DNA of 64,000 nucleotides from the NCBI GenBank assembly GCA_030407085.1, contig CM059582.1, positions 4,216,001 through 4,280,000 of the forward strand, given 5' to 3'. Each line of letters begins with the position of its first letter. The first letter of the stretch is position 1. The translations under genes and the position numbers were made by a program. This DNA comes from Trichopria drosophilae. Lineage: Eukaryota; Arthropoda; Insecta; Hymenoptera; Diapriidae. Shown in pieces: positions 1 to 14,762 of this stretch. The notes beneath the pieces were generated by a model, which had not been told where the DNA came from, searched no databases, and saw only the letters and a list, made by a program, of their open reading frames with translations.

Positions 1-119
1 AAACATCTGTCTACAGAAGAAATGAAGAATCAATTTAACAAATTCCTAACATATATACAAATTCTTTTGAAAGTTATGTTACTGTTTTCAACATGATCCC
101 CTCCATATTGTTTCTTTAA

Positions 120-330
120 CCCCTTAACTGTCGATGACGAAGATTTTGAAAAATTCGTCAAAACTGTCATTTTAAATATTTCAAATCTTCTATTTTAAAC
201 AATAAATTCAAAAACGGACACCTACATTTTATGTAGTATACCTCAGACTATCTAGAAATAATTTTGTTTTAAATTTTTATAAATTATTGACTTTGTTAGA
301 TTAATAAATATTTCGGCGTCAGTTAAGGGG
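120..330. mobile_element. piggyBac-type MITE (TTAA target duplication)
   Basis: The element starts CCCCTTAACTG and ends CAGTTAAGGGG, at least an 11-base perfect terminal inverted repeat. It is flanked on both sides by TTAA (116-119 and 331-334). A TTAA duplication and CCC-initiated ends are the hallmarks of the piggyBac superfamily. The 211-base body has no coding capacity, so it is a non-autonomous copy moved by a transposase made elsewhere. Confidence 0.75.
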
Positions 331-3300
331 TTAAGCGTTACGCTATTTCCTTGTAATATTCGGCAAAGATCGGCAAACCTCGAGAGTCATCAATAAGATA
401 TGTTACAGAAATGACGGAAATCCGAAAGTGGATGCAAGGGACTTAATAGGCTAACTTAGGACCAACTTCCTACAGTTTAAAAGTACAGGTTTTGAAATTA
501 GGACGGAAGCAAGTTTTGTTATAAAAATGTTACATAATTTTTATTTGTACCAATCAAAATCCGAGCCTATTCTGAAAATAGGTTATAATTAGTGCAAAAG
601 GCCTTTCAACCATCCAAATTAGATAAATAACGCCATAAACTATGATGTACGTAACTTTAGCGTGAATCGGAGAAAGAGGTCGAACCGATGAGGCGTCGTG
701 GAATTTCGAAAACGCTCGAATTTCATTGCATAAAATTGACTCCAATTCATAGGTCAAGAGAGTAAGATTCGTCCTTAATTCCGCGGCGTGTGTTAGTCGC
801 ATGTCTAGTCACGTGCGGATTAAAACCTTCGGTGCAACGAAAGTCGTCCGTCGATGTTCCGAATGACTAACAATGCCGTAAACATCAGCCGGAGGCGCAG
901 CTGCTTATCTAGATGTCTCGGAAACTTTTCGTTTAGGTGCGCCTAAGAACTCGAATTGCGAAAAAAATCATCCAACACGTGCCTGGATTACGGGAGGCGC
1001 GTTTTTGGTTGATGACTTTTGCCGGGTTCAAGGAGGTCTTGACCTCGACATCCTTACCGTGAGTACAGCGATGTATGATGCTTTTATTATCCTGGTCTGG
1101 TATTATTGTTACGTAAAGTGAAGAATGGTTTAAATTTTTGACTCAGTAAATCACAATAATTGGAGGTATTAAAGATGTATTCTCCATGCATTTGTACGTT
1201 TATAATTGGTGCCATCACAGCTGACTATCGTGCCAATCAACGAAATTAAGAGGTCCAAACGATATTTTACGCTGGTCCAGGAAAAAATGATGTTTTTAGT
1301 GAAAAGGTTCAGTGAAATCTCATCTGACTGAGATGTGACAGGCATGACTTTCCGTAAAACAAAAGATCGAGTAGGCGTCGTATAAAATAAACGCATCATC
1401 CTCATAATAGGTCGTCGATTTTGAAACTCGTTTTCTAAACACGTACCACCTACTCATTTCGATAGAAACGCGGGATGCAGCTACATTTTCTCCAATTTTT
1501 TTATAGGGCACGAAAAGAGGCAGTACCACGTCGTTTCGTCGTCACGTAGTTTCATTTTCGTACGGCAAAACGTGAGTACGTATATCGTAACTCGCTCGTT
1601 GCATGCCAAGTGCCAAGGAAAAAGAAACGAATACCTGTACGTCCGTCTCTGCATCGGATGATTCTTGTCACTTATTATAACAGTACCACTCGCTCGTCAG
1701 GGTTGAAATAAAAAAAAAGATGCATTTCTTTGGCTCGCCGTGAACGGTAACCATTTTCTATATTGCGCGATACTCTAGCCGGTTTCAGGCGCGAGATCGA
1801 AACGAATCCGTGGACGTGAGTTCGATGTGCGTCGGTAGTTATCGTGCCGTAATGCACTTTGCTGTACCGGTGCGAAATAGCCGAGAAATCATGTCAATTT
1901 TGTCGAGGAAATCTGAAAGTGTTCGAACGCAGGGTCCCTCGTCGTCATTTTTTACTGCCAAATCAAGTACAAAGTCAGAAGTAACTAAGATGACGACATT
2001 TTATTTTGTTGTCCAACTAATCAGATGGTGCATACTAAATTTTTAGTCAGGAAGGTTCTTTCAAAATTTCACGTTGAATAGAATTCAAATGGCATGAGAA
2101 TGAAAATTGGCCAATTAGAGCGCGTAGTTAGGAACACGTGATGTTGACCGTTACACTGCACTTTGACGCAATTGGTCGAACGTCAAATTACTCGCATTCA
2201 AATTCTATACATCGAATCAAAGTTTTGTACAGTACGTTTTTATTTAAAATTTAACAAAGAATTTGCTTCTTTGGTTAGTTTTTGAAATCTCTTCTCGGAG
2301 TAGAATGTCACTCTTTCATGGAGTGACTAAGTTTTGAGAGGCTGAAAGTTATCAGGATCGAAGCATAGTAACTTCCTCATGCCTCATTGCTACCATTGTC
2401 GTGTCTCTTCGCGTAATGGGGTTTAATGGGATCTTCTACAGGAGAATCTTGAGTCAAGGATTTTTTTCTTGCGTAACTTCGCACACCGGAAGTCTGTCAG
2501 TTGCGCACTCGTGCAGCTTTTCGCTTTCCGGGGCGAATTTGTTATTCAAAGTCGCATGACGTGACCAACGGAGCGATTTACGTCGTTATCTCGCTCGACG
2601 ACCTTATGAAATTAATTGCCTCACAAGAATCCGCATATTGACTTGACGATTTTTTTTTTCTTTCTAAGCCCGTGGTACAGTTTTTAGGACATTGCTGCCC
2701 CTGTCGTATAATTACTCTTCGAATAATTGCTAAGAGCGGGCAATAATGATAACGTTTTTGTCGACATAGTTATTAGTCGCGTCACAAAATCGGGGCTGAA
2801 GTAAATATTTATAAGATTGAATTTTGTTACAGGTGTGTCACTCAATACTTTCAGTCAAAGAGTGACACGCATGCCACATTTATTTCGGAATTTTTGCGCG
2901 AATGTATTTCGAAATCGACGGCAAGTAGACTGTCGCTTTCACGTATACCTGCGTATTTAGTTTCAGACATTGAATGTATCGGTTTTCTTGAAGAAAATGT
3001 CATTTATGTGTCAATATTCCGAAAAGTACGCTCTTAATATCCTCGTAGTGTTTTCGTGGAATGCAGTTTACGTGGAGGGAACTTTCAATCCTTAAAGTGG
3101 AACTTTACTCCTCGAAGAGTATTGTACTCTTTTATAAAAGAACTGAAGTATCTTAAACTATTGATTTTCATGCACCTTATAAGATCCGACATCATGGGCA
3201 CGCCTTCCTAAAGACACGCCTTCTTCCCCATGTTTTTAAGAATAGAAAATTTGGGTTTTATTACAAAAAAAATAGGAGTGCCTGCGATATACATTTCACA

Positions 3301-6300
3301 CACAAAATAAAAACCAATAAATTGATAGTATTACCATCGTACAATTATTTTTGTATCGTTGATCATATAGTAATCAATTTTATATAAAAATAAATGTAAA
3401 TGTTTCTGGATCAAATTTTCAGGGCTACATTAAATTTCATCGAAAAAAAATTCATCCCGACTAGGAACGTCATGAAGACAAAAAATTTATATTATCATAG
3501 AATTGTTTGTTTTTTTATAGATCTACCTTTAACAACAGTCTTTTAATGAAGATGACGGAATTTTTAAATATATACAATTTGACTGTGATAATTTATAATA
3601 AGCAATTAATTGTAAGCCATTTGTCTTTAAAAATCCCGAAAGTTTATTAACTAATACCTACATCAAACTAATATTTTTCCAAGAATACTTTCTATACATT
3701 TTTTATTTAATTTCAGAAAAATGATTACGTACATTCTAAAAAGGCATTTTCGAGACAGCAAATCCACTTGTCGGTGCTCAAAAAAAAATTCGTTTAACCA
3801 GATTTTCTGGTTACGCTCGATTGTACGATTATATAATGAATAGTTACAAAGTAGGAGAATAAATAATTCATAATATTATCTCGCCGTAGTGCAATATGAA
3901 AAAAATTCGGCGGTTGCGTAATTCATAAATATTTAAAGCGTGTATTTAGGAGTGCTATATAAATTTTGCGAGGATCGCGATTAAATAGTACGAATGTGTT
4001 TTATGCTAATTGTACACGACGAATCTACGTGTTCATTGGTTGTAAAGCCTAATTCCTATTTTTTCATTGTATTCAATTGTATGTCTATATTTGCATGGGG
4101 TCTGGTTCGTAATTAAGTGTCTAGGTGTCGTAATGACCAATCGCCTTTTGCGGTGGCGTATCTATTACCACGGCGTGTGTACGATTGATCACGTTTTGCT
4201 CGACCGAATCTCGTATACTAAAACAATTTTCTGACCAGAATGTAGACCGCTGTCCCGATCGTGATTAAATCATTGGCTTATTTAGTATCTGTATCGGCGA
4301 CTTTTTTTCTTTGTAACCAGCGCATTTTTGTTGTAAGATTTTCAGATATTAAATTTACGGCTAGTGCAATAGAGATTTCGATATTTTCTGATATATTGTG
4401 CATTATAGCAATGTTTTACGTGTGACTTATTTCAGTGAGATAACCATTGAATAATCGATTACGTTGCAAGTGGTTTTTGGATTACGATAATTAGGATCAG
4501 AGCTTGATCTCGCATGAAAACATCTATTTATATGTGATTACTTCAGACGTGATCTTTATTAGCTAGTATAGTATACATTCATGGATGCTTATGTATAATC
4601 GTGTATGCATCATATGTAATTTGTGTACACATTTTATACGAAACAGGTAATTCAATTGTTATAACACAGGAATAATATAATCTTTATTAAACGTGTAGTG
4701 TCCTGAACAATGAATATTTTTAATTTTTGCGCATGGATGAGAATACAAAGTAATCACAATTTTAGAAAAGATTTTTATTCTAAACATTAACAAGAAGTAA
4801 AGAAAATAAGAAAATTAATGTTATCATATCAGTATAGTACCAAACTTTTCCAGAATTTGAAATAGTACAATCTTAAAACGAAGAGCATACAAGGTTTAGT
4901 AATACTCTATTTTTTTACTTTCCTTATCTTGATATCTTTGTGTCCGGTGTTTAATGTAGGGTTTAAGTGAAAAGTTCTAATGTGCTATGTAACTATTTCA
5001 AATTAAGGCGAAGGTTGAATACATTCTATTTAACCGTAAAAGTCAGTCGTGAAGATAAAGATTAGGACTAGTCAAACACATCTCAAACTACCCTTAATCT
5101 ATCGACGATTCTATCAACGATAACGAACAACTTGAATTAAGTAAAAGGAATCACGAATAAGTAATTTAACACGTTGGAATTAACATATAAAATTACATTA
5201 TTCATAAGGTTCTCATAGATTAAGTTGTTGGTGTGCCGGTAGTCAATGCAATTAGAAAATACTACAGTAAACAATCTATTGAGTGCATATCTAATATAAT
5301 CATGAAAATGGAATGAGGTTAGGATATAATCCTTCGACAATGACTGAACTGCGGAAAATTGATTAGATTTGAGAATTATATATGACACAGAAAATCAATA
5401 ACTTGTAGAAAATATCACAGGACTTAGCAATATTGCTATTTTGACTAATCAAAATCTGATGTGTCGATATTGTAATTCGAAAATAATTTTATGAAGGAGA
5501 ATCTAAGAAATGAATGCAATCGAAAATTAGAATTAAATTTAAAACATTAACAGAGCTTAACCGACTGTCAATCAAACGTTTAATCTATATTTTGTAATTG
5601 AATAAAATATCGTCCAATAAAAGACAATCGATTAATTTATTGAATTTACAATTTGGAAAATTCATTCAAGAATACTTAAATTATGTACAGATGGAATTAG
5701 CAGACAAGAGATAGTTAACAAAATCGAAAGTGATTTAAATGAAGAATTGATTTTTAAAAAAGGGAGTATAATAATAATTGATTGAAAGTAAAAACTAAAA
5801 TTAATAAACATTAGTAAAACTGAAATTCCAGTCACTTCGATTACTTCTATAGAATTGAAAAACATTAAAATCAGGTGATTTAGAATCAAACATCAACATA
5901 AAATCGATAATATAAAGTAGTCGATGAAATCAATGACATTGATTAAGTTATCGATAAAAATATCGATGTAATCAAATGCTGATGGAACCAATGATTCGTT
6001 TTAGTTATGTCAATATGTAAATCAATTGAATCCGACACATAAATTTGTAAGAATCGTTGAAATAAAGGCTCTTGAACTTTTTATTTCATTTTTATTATAT
6101 TTATTGACATTTCAATCTCAAGTCAACTAATTTTCAATCCTCAAAACTAAAATGTGTTGTACTATTCAAAACACAACCAGTGTCGAAAAAGGTTTATCAA
6201 AGGTTCTTCATGATTCTAGATGATTGGCTTATTTGAAATAAAAACAAAATGAACTTTCTGAAAAAATAATTTATAAGAATATTGAAATTTCTAAGAATTT

Positions 6301-6529
6301 TTTTTGTGTAAAAATTTCATTTGGGATTTTTCGGCTTCAAGGAAAAAAGAAGCCTTTTTCAATCGTTTACAAACCTCTTTAAATCATTAATTTTCAACTA
6401 GAATAATATAAGTTAATACTTAATATGCCATTGTTGTTTGTCTCCATGATTAATATAATGCTTGTTCGTAATTTTATTTCTGTTGTATGAATTTATAACT
6501 TACAAAATCTACAATATGAGTATAGATAA

Positions 6530-6549
6530 ATAATAATAATAATAATAAT
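6530..6549. repeat. TAA microsatellite
   Basis: A run of TAA units, about six copies, in AT-rich DNA. Confidence 0.8.
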
Positions 6550-7849
6550 GTACTCAAATTGATTTTCATAAGATGATATAATGTTATTAGTAGTGAACTA
6601 ATGCATTAAAAATGCAAATAATTACCGGCATCGAAAATTTATGTAATTCGTGTATTTGTTCTAAAAAATCATAATTTTTCCTTTTTAAACAACTACAAAC
6701 TGCAAACGACATCTGATTTTCGGTTCCAACGTTGAACTGCAAATATGAATATTCCTAAATTTTAATAAGAGTTATTCATATTTTTTATTAAATTAGTTCT
6801 ATTTCATTATTACATCATAGAATTAATTATCGAAATGTAACCTAGATACACGTACAGAATTAAAAAAATGTGAAACAACTTTCTAGATATAACATATATG
6901 TACAACGATTTCAAAATCTAGTCAATAACTAATTTCGCAGGTTAAATATTCTGATAAGGATTAACTTTTGCGGAACCAATGATACACAAAAGTACACTAT
7001 TATTTATGTTAGTTATGAATACGATCTATCTATTCATGAACCACGAGTGTCGTTATAATCGTTACAACACAACTCATACTCGTTATACTTTTTTACAGAT
7101 AACACTTAAAAATATTGTATTGCCTTTATTGTCATCAAAATTTGATTTCTAAAAAGGAATATTTCTTTTCATATCAGTAAAGTACTAAGAATTTAATTCT
7201 CCGTATTTGCATTATAAATTTAACGATGATAACAAAAAAAGATACTACACTAGACTTCCCTAAAATATTCCCTATATTTGAAAGAAAGCATTGGTGACAT
7301 CATGTCAAAATATTTTCTTACATCAATTGTGGTATTCAGAATTCAGATGAGCTTATAATTTGATTAATTCTGAGCATTACAATCTGAAATTCACCACAAA
7401 AATAAGTTTTATTAATTTTTTACGCTTTTATTAAATTTTAGATACAAGAATTAAATTACTAATTATAAATCGTGGTTTTACTCTGTAGTACTTGAGACAT
7501 TTCGCTGTATTGTGCTATTTTTATAATTTCAGATTTATTTTTTGAAACATTCTTGCAAACGAATATGGAGCAAACATGATATATCTTCAAACAAATACGG
7601 CTCGTTGGATTTTCAAATGTCGAAAATTAATTAATAATAAATTTCCAAAATTTAAGATTATATTAAAAAAATCGTAGCATCTTTAACTTATTTCAGTCGA
7701 GTATCACTATTTTTTATTTTCAAAATTTGAATCAGTGACAGATAATCTTTGACTGAATTTCAACTGTAAAATTTAAAGTGCATAAAAATGTATGCTTTAG
7801 CGGAATTTGATTAAAATATCGCAATTTTACTAATTGCTGTTACCGAACA

Positions 7850-8950
7850 TCAACTACTGCGTAACGATTTTTATCGATCGCCACCGAAAATAATTAAGTC
7901 TCATTATTTACCAAGCAGTTACGCGCATTGGGTAGATATTTGCAGGACCCGGGCGTGATTGATGATCAAACGTCATGGCGGGAATGAAAAGGCCCAGACT
8001 GGCTTTCCAGTGCGGTTCCTGTAATTAAAATGTAATTACGATTACTTACGGGCGCCGGGAGAATCTAACCGCTGTCAATGCCGAAAGTTTCTACGGCTCG
8101 CGTGAACATCAATTACCGTTATTAATTTCGAGCAAAGGTCTCATTATCGCGCGTACGAGCATTTAAATCCATTTTCGAGCGCATCCGTGACTTTCGGGCG
8201 TTTTAAAGGCCCAAAATCAGGTCGCCCGGAGAGAAAATGGAGTGGGTCCCTACTCTGGTAACAGAGAAGGATGTCCCGAACGTACCCAGAAAAAGGACTA
8301 GAAAAAAAGAACCAAGGGGAACGAAAGAGAAAGCGAGAAATACAAGAGAAAGAAAGGCGAGCGACATTCGGCAAACACGACTATTCGATTGCGTATGCGA
8401 CTTTTTTTCGCAGGCTGCACTCTCTGCCCTTGCTTTGTAGAGGCGAAAGGAAACGAATGCATAAGTTTTAAATTTCAAGAGGACACTTTAAGCATTCGTA
8501 ACCTTACTTTAACTTCCTTATCATTCAAAAATTTAAGAAATTCTCGGATGATTGCGTAATTTTATGGGCGTCCGGTTTTTGGGGCGTATTCCTAGTCGAG
8601 TTTTCACGTGTCTACGTCACTGACTCGTATTCGAGTTCTTCTCTCCCGAGGGACGTGCGTAGCATTACGCATATGGCCAGGCGTTGAAGTCACCGGTGCA
8701 CAACGGTTCTCCAACCAGAGTTCCGCTTCCAGTTCGACCTATTGAAATTTCGAATATACATACATATGTATTTATGGGCCAAACGACTCTTTTCGGGCAT
8801 CTTCGGAACTTTTCGAGGTTCCGGAAACTTTCCCTCTTCGCTCGCGTGTATTTCATTTCCGACAGAAATAAGTCAAGGAAAAATTCAAACTCGACGTTTA
8901 AAAGATGATAAAGTGACTTTTAACAGGTGCAAATTGGCGAATAATTGATC
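7850..8950. other. GC-richer block, candidate conserved regulatory DNA
   Basis: Base composition changes sharply from the flanking AT-rich DNA, with many CpG-containing words and homeodomain-like TAATTA/ATTA cores mixed with E-box and GC words (for example at 7930-8130). Short open frames on both strands (8144-8478 and 8665-8908) overlap each other and lack convincing splice sites or a recognisable protein. A first exon or enhancer in the Shroom upstream intron is possible; neither is shown. Confidence 0.3.
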
Positions 8951-11900
8951 GATGTCCGATTTTTCAGGTTTTTTGCAATAATCCCAAAATTTCAACGAGA
9001 ATTTATGGCATGCTTTACAAATTACGGTATTGCCGTGTATTTTTGTATACTAATCAGAAATTTTTTAAAAATTTGAAATTTGTAAAATTTTAGATCAGGT
9101 TAACTTTGATTCAGATTAATCTCTTCATTTTTTTGAGAAAGTGAAAAATTACTTTTTAGTAGTACCTATTCAATATCCATTGAATGAATTTTGTCATATG
9201 TTCATTTGTATCATACATTTTGCTGTTCAATTCTTAGATTGAGTGAATCTCATGAAAGAACTCTTCTAGGTGATTTTAAAAAAAAATTTCTCCATAATTT
9301 TTAAGTGGAAAGATTAGCGACAAAGCACGCATAATATTTTCTAACAATGTTATTCCAATAAAACGGGTTTAAAACCACACCGTTCTTGATAATGTTTCAG
9401 AACAAAAAGCAATTAACTCTATTAATAGTACTCTATTAATAATAATTTTGAAACGTATCATCTTCTCAAATACCCAAAAAAAAAAAAGTTTATTGAGTGC
9501 ACTTTGAACTATAATTTTTTTTTTAAGATTACTAAATTGGAAGTTCACATAGACAAGAGGAACCGAATTTGCTTGCAAAATGAATGCTTCATATAAAACG
9601 GCGTAATAATTTAATTTTGATAAATCTTACAATGAATTTTTGTCGACCGCAGTAAAACTGCAGGACTGAAAAAGGCCCAAAGTGGCCAAAACGTAAAGAA
9701 ATATACGCAATACACTGAAAATTGGAATTTTACTGTACTTTCGTTCCAAAATAAATAACTGCTAAAAAGAAGTCCAGTTGAACATGTTTAGTAAATCCAT
9801 GGCTAGTATAGTATAATAATTTCTAAATAAATTTTATGTAATTAAAAAATTGAAAATATGAGACATTTTGTTGTATAAAAAATTGCTCTTCAGTGTATTA
9901 TCAAGTCATTTACTACGTTCAGAATATCCAGTTGCATTTTCAGCATCAGATTTGCTTTAACCTTGTTTTTTTTATAACTCCACATTTGTATTTCTTTTAT
10001 TGATTTCATCTTCCTAGTACCGAAATTGTTGATTTAAAATATTTTACAATCCGTAACGATTTAATGTTTGTTTTTTTTCGTTTATCTTTTTTCGTTGTTT
10101 TTTTTTCTCCTTCGTCTTATTTCTCGTGTTTTTAATGAATTTTCAAAATTACATTGTGAACGTTTTGTTATGATGAAGATAAAACCATCACATTTTATAC
10201 GCCTTCAGATAACAGTATACGCATTTAATGTTTTGATAGACAAAATTCTTCGATTAATCGAGAATTAGATCATTCATACCCTTGTAGAACCGCCAGACAA
10301 TAGACTGGGTATTGATGAAATAGAATATATACGTCGAATGGAAAATTTATCAAAATAATCAACAAAATATAGTATTGAGCATATAAGTTGTCGACAGAGA
10401 TTTGAATTATTAGATTCTAGATGAGATAATACAATATATGGATCTAACGAAAGAAAATTCATTAAGATTTACCAATCTCATTGAAATAGTCTTTGAATTA
10501 AATTATCAATGTTTAAAGTGAAACCATATTTTGTAAAGGTCGCTAAAGATATTAATTATTTCGCTGGAATCTATCGATAACATATAACCCAAAAGTTTAT
10601 AGTAGAAATAACTTCATAAAAAGTTGTAACAAACTTTTAATTTGTTGTTCGTTTATAATAAACGTTAATTATAAACGAAGGTAATTATAAAGGTTAAATA
10701 TAAAGGTTAATTAAATAATATTTTGTTGTCTGCAATGGTACGAAAGTTACTAATAATAAATAATCAAATTTCCATTTTGAAATATTAGTAACCAGAAAAA
10801 TTATTGTCTGGTTTACTATCTAGCTTTTAGTAAATTTAATTTCTTTTTGTTCTATTGTACATTTTTTCTTTTGTACTATAGTTTAAACGCTATTTTTCTC
10901 TATACATAATTTGAACAATAAAGAATACTCTCCGAATAATAATGAATACAAGATAAAACTTAAAGTGTGTGATAACGAAAATGTAAAATATTAATTATTT
11001 TGAAGTGTCGTGAGACAAAAAAGACACAAAATTACTTTAGAATTACGAATGCACGAAAAATAATGTTAAAGGTTGATATGCAAACGTAACAAATCTGAAT
11101 TTTTATTTCTTCACCGCCACTGATTAAATAATCATTCTGATGATTTAGGGACATGAAAACGATCACTAGGGTCCTCTTCAAAAATATATTATTATCTTAA
11201 AAAAAGATAAAAAAAAATGTAAAACATGAAATGTGCTAGTAATATATTACATAATCAATTAAACATGAGAAAAAAGATTCAAATTTAAAAATATGAATAT
11301 ATTTGTATATTGCGCCAAAGTAAAATGTCAACCTTTATGAAAAATTAGAAAACCAGTCAGTTGACATAATATTGAACATAAATTATTTAAACTGTCTTTC
11401 CAAATAATAAAACGGTAATTCGGAAAAACACTGGGATCACAAATGTTAAAGAACGCAAAGCACATGTTATAAATTAGCTAATATGAATTACATCAATTTT
11501 GTATGTAAAAAGTTATATTCTAATGCGAGTGTCAGAGTAGCAATAAACGTTAATTTATTATACAATATATCTGAGTTTCTATAAAAATACGAAAAAATAC
11601 ACCAATGCCATTCAGCATTATTAATTAATACCCTATATTTGTTGTTTTCTTTTTTGATTCAATACAGATATTTCGTAAGTAAAAGATTAATGAGTGCGAA
11701 ATTAATAACAGTTCTTAAAAAAAGGAGCAAAAATATTCCAAATACTCAATAAATGAGGTATAAAAAGCAAGTAATTTATGCGCATACAAAAAAAGAAAAA
11801 TTTTTAAAATTAATCTTTGTTATGTGTAACTAGGAATATTTGCCTGGCATTATTGCCATTATTGTACAATGAGTTATTTATGGCAAAATTTATGGTATGT

Positions 11901-11999
11901 TGACTCGATTATATCGATACACGTTATCAAATGATAAAAAGCTATAAAAACTGGGGCCTATAAATTAACATGCATCAAATATCCTTCGTAATTTTTAGT

Positions 12000-12710
12000 C
12001 CAACAGAGACATTCCTCTGTCGGTATAATTAAAACCAAGAAAAATGCAGTGCCATTTATGCATAACTAATCGAGGCACATGATTGCACCCCAAAAAACAT
12101 ACACCATTTTTGTGAAATACTGTGATTGTGTTATTTTTGCATCTTGTCACGTTGACGCTGGAGTCTGCTATTTATCCAAAATGCAACAGAATTAATTAAA
12201 CACGTGATCATATTAGTCTCCAGCAATATCGAGTCGAGCATTACAAAATGACCGCAACTACCGTACGATTTATTAAAGCGTAGGAGCAATAATTATTAAT
12301 CAGTGGACCGCGTTCGAGGTAGTTCGCCAGCAACTATGCACATGCACTAGCGTCAATATTAATCGACGTGGCGTTTGATAACAATTAGAGAGTAATAATC
12401 GACCACAGGGAAACGTGAGCTAATATGCAGATCAGTTCGACGACCTTAGGGCCATTTCGCCGTCGATTAATCAATGCCAATCAGCAATTAATCATCGTCT
12501 CGTAGCGAACTTGTCGAACAATGGCCCTTCTCCTACGCGTTTTGAAAAAACTTCTAGTCGGTGCTCATTATTCGTAAATCCCCGACGAGACGTGGTCCGC
12601 GACAAATCGCGCTTAAACACGTACTAACAGCTTATTGCGAGACTTTCTAATAAATCTGTCGTTGGGCGCGTCTGCGTCGATTCGTAACGAGCTGATGTAT
12701 TTTTAATGTT
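12000..12710. other. GC-richer block with TAAT-rich words, candidate enhancer
   Basis: Moderate GC, many ATTA/TAAT and AATTAATC-type cores, and no open frame. It lies about 0.6-1.3 kb upstream of the first visible Shroom exon. This is the usual look of insect conserved non-coding DNA; the regulatory role is inference. Confidence 0.3.
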
Positions 12711-13287
12711 TCGCTTTTTTTAATTTCCATTTTTTTTTGCACTGACAATGAAGACTCTCGAAAATGATTCGTCGTTTAGTAACAGGTTGTTTTAGATGAC
12801 ACATACGATTACATCGATACATAAGATATCTATGGCAAACTTTGCTCTGAGAAAGGTAGCGTCTAGATCCATAAAGAAATCACCCTTCTTATTACATTCA
12901 AAGTATGACGCATCATCGAAAGATAAAATGTAACGTCAGAGATAATTCGCGAATTGAATTTTTTTCTTACTATCTTTCACGATGATTACAGTCATCCTAT
13001 TATATTTATTGTCGGTATCCTTGGCGATTAGTGTCATCGAAATGAAGGAATACCAGATTACTTATCGGATAGCGCTAACGATGAAAGATAATAATAAAAT
13101 CTATTTTTAAGATTTTGTTGGGAACATTGCATGGATACGACATATTTATAGTGTCGTTAACAATTAGGTCGGGAAAATAGATCAGCCAATTTTTTCAGCG
13201 TTATGAGTCTTATCTTCTATGTACATACTTTTAAGGAGATCATTAAGAATTATTGTTTCACGTATCATTTTGCAAATCCTGTTTCAG

Positions 13288-14762
13288 AAGCCAGTCGAAA
13301 GCGTCCTATTTAGCGTATCGCCGTGAACGCGGTGCTCCAGACAGTGAAGGCAGCTACAAGAGGACGATGTCGCCTACTGCCCGTCTTGATGATTGGCCAC
13401 CAGCGAGAGAAAAAGATGATCCTGTTTTGCTAAAAGTGACTCCACATCATCCCCATCCAATACGAACAGTTAACCATCACCACAATCTACACCAAAACCA
13501 CCAGCTTTCAAAGTCGCATAGTGTCGACACCCTACATCAGAGAATGGAGGAACGATCCAGCAACAATCATACCGCCGATGTCATTAACAAACTCTCCCGT
13601 GATCTCGCCAAAAAGCTGCAATCCAGCGAAAATAGAATTCATAATGAGAATAACAATGTGGATCACTTGGAAGATCGATATCACATCGAAAAACGTGAGA
13701 GACTCTCCCCGCAAAGCGTGGAGGTTTTGAACGATCGCAATCGACAGCTGGAGAGGGAACGCCGGAAATTAGCCGCAAATTGTGAACCACAAACTCGACT
13801 TGAATCCTCCCTGATACCGCCAACAGATGACTGCTGTATAGAAAGGAGTGCTACTATCGAGATGACATCCCAGAATGTTGAAATGCTGAACCGAAAGAAC
13901 ACGAACGGTGTCGATAAAAGGTTGATGTCTCCAACATGTAATGCTTACGGAACGGAGAATACTTGGACAAAGAGCTGCTCCGAGGTAAACTTAATCGATA
14001 CTAGGCCAGTTCTAACCGAAAAACCACCACCGCCAACCACATCACCACCTAGTTCCCCGGATCGGCAAAGTCCCAGTTCCAAAACGAGAGGTGCGATTCC
14101 AAGAAGGAGTGGCAGTTGTTCCAGTTCCGGGTCGTCCAGGTCATCGGATCTCCGAATTTCACCAAGCAACTTGCAAGCCAGAATGTCACCCAAAGTACCA
14201 TCTCCCTTGGACTCCCCGACGAGAAACGGGATTGGATCACCCTCCGAACTATTTCCGGCGAGGAAAGTCTCGAGTCCTACGCAAACGGATAAAACGGGAT
14301 CTTCTTGGGAAAAAACGACGTCACCTGGCTGTAACAGAAAAGATTTTAAACGACGGTCCGCATCGTCTAGGTCCAGGATTAGCAACGTATCATCGGTTTC
14401 GTCAGGCTCAAGCATTTCCACAACCTCCAAAGCTTCATCATTATCCTCACCGAGGATATCTCCCAGTCAAGATGATAAGAGGTCGAGAAATACCTCACCT
14501 TGTGTCTCTCCTCAACCCGGAATTGAAGGGCTAATGTTAATGCAGAGGACGGAAGTCGTATTGAGGGTGAACGCAGCTACGATGGATGCGGCCTCGCAAA
14601 CCGAAGTTTTCGATGATTCTGATGATGAACAGAAAGAAAAGGAATGCAAGGAACCAGTTCCAGAACCGAGGAAGAAACATCCTGAGGAAATCGAGTATGA
14701 GGAACTGAGTAGAGACTTGGCTAGTCAGCTGAGTCCGAATGATAAACTCGTGCCTATATTAG
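13288..14762 (+). CDS. Shroom: Shroom exon a (large disordered exon)
   Basis: The acceptor follows a pyrimidine stretch ending in TTTCAG at 13287. The donor is AG|GTAAGT at 14762/14763. The exon enters with one base left to finish a codon and leaves after one base (G) of the next. It encodes residues 1-491: a His/Asn-rich stretch, a charged stretch near ADVINKLSRDLAKKL, then dense SP and RS motifs, and finally the start of ASD2 (HPEEIEYEELSRDLASQL). The frame is open a little upstream of the acceptor, but only from a TTG, so this is not an initiation site. Long open frames on the opposite strand and in other frames here are shadows of the Ser/Pro codon bias. Confidence 0.92.

Larger units (their letters stand above)
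1..13287. other. Region upstream of the first visible Shroom exon, no gene recognised
   Basis: No convincing exon was found here. Because the first visible exon starts mid-codon, at least the right part must be intron. The stretch 2.9-7.85 kb is AT-rich and featureless except for a short TAA microsatellite at 6530-6549. Two GC-richer blocks (7.85-8.95 and 12.0-12.7 kb) are listed separately. Small hairpins with GTCACTC/GAGTGAC stems occur near 2307-2325 and 2834-2866. Confidence 0.6.

Noticed and set aside
8237..8440. 67-codon frame from an ATG with good start context as the first Shroom exon
   Set aside because: No matching splice donor in the phase needed at 13288 and overlapped by other frames; a highly basic composition without family match.
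11137..11143. CTGATGA core word as a second hammerhead (also at 49768 and 52661)
   Set aside because: Neither flanking stem II nor stem I pairing, and no GAAA strand at the right place; these are chance 7-mers.
13945..14430. 161-codon open frame on the minus strand inside Shroom exon a
   Set aside because: It is the antisense shadow of Ser/Pro-rich coding sequence; the sense frame has family matches and splice sites.
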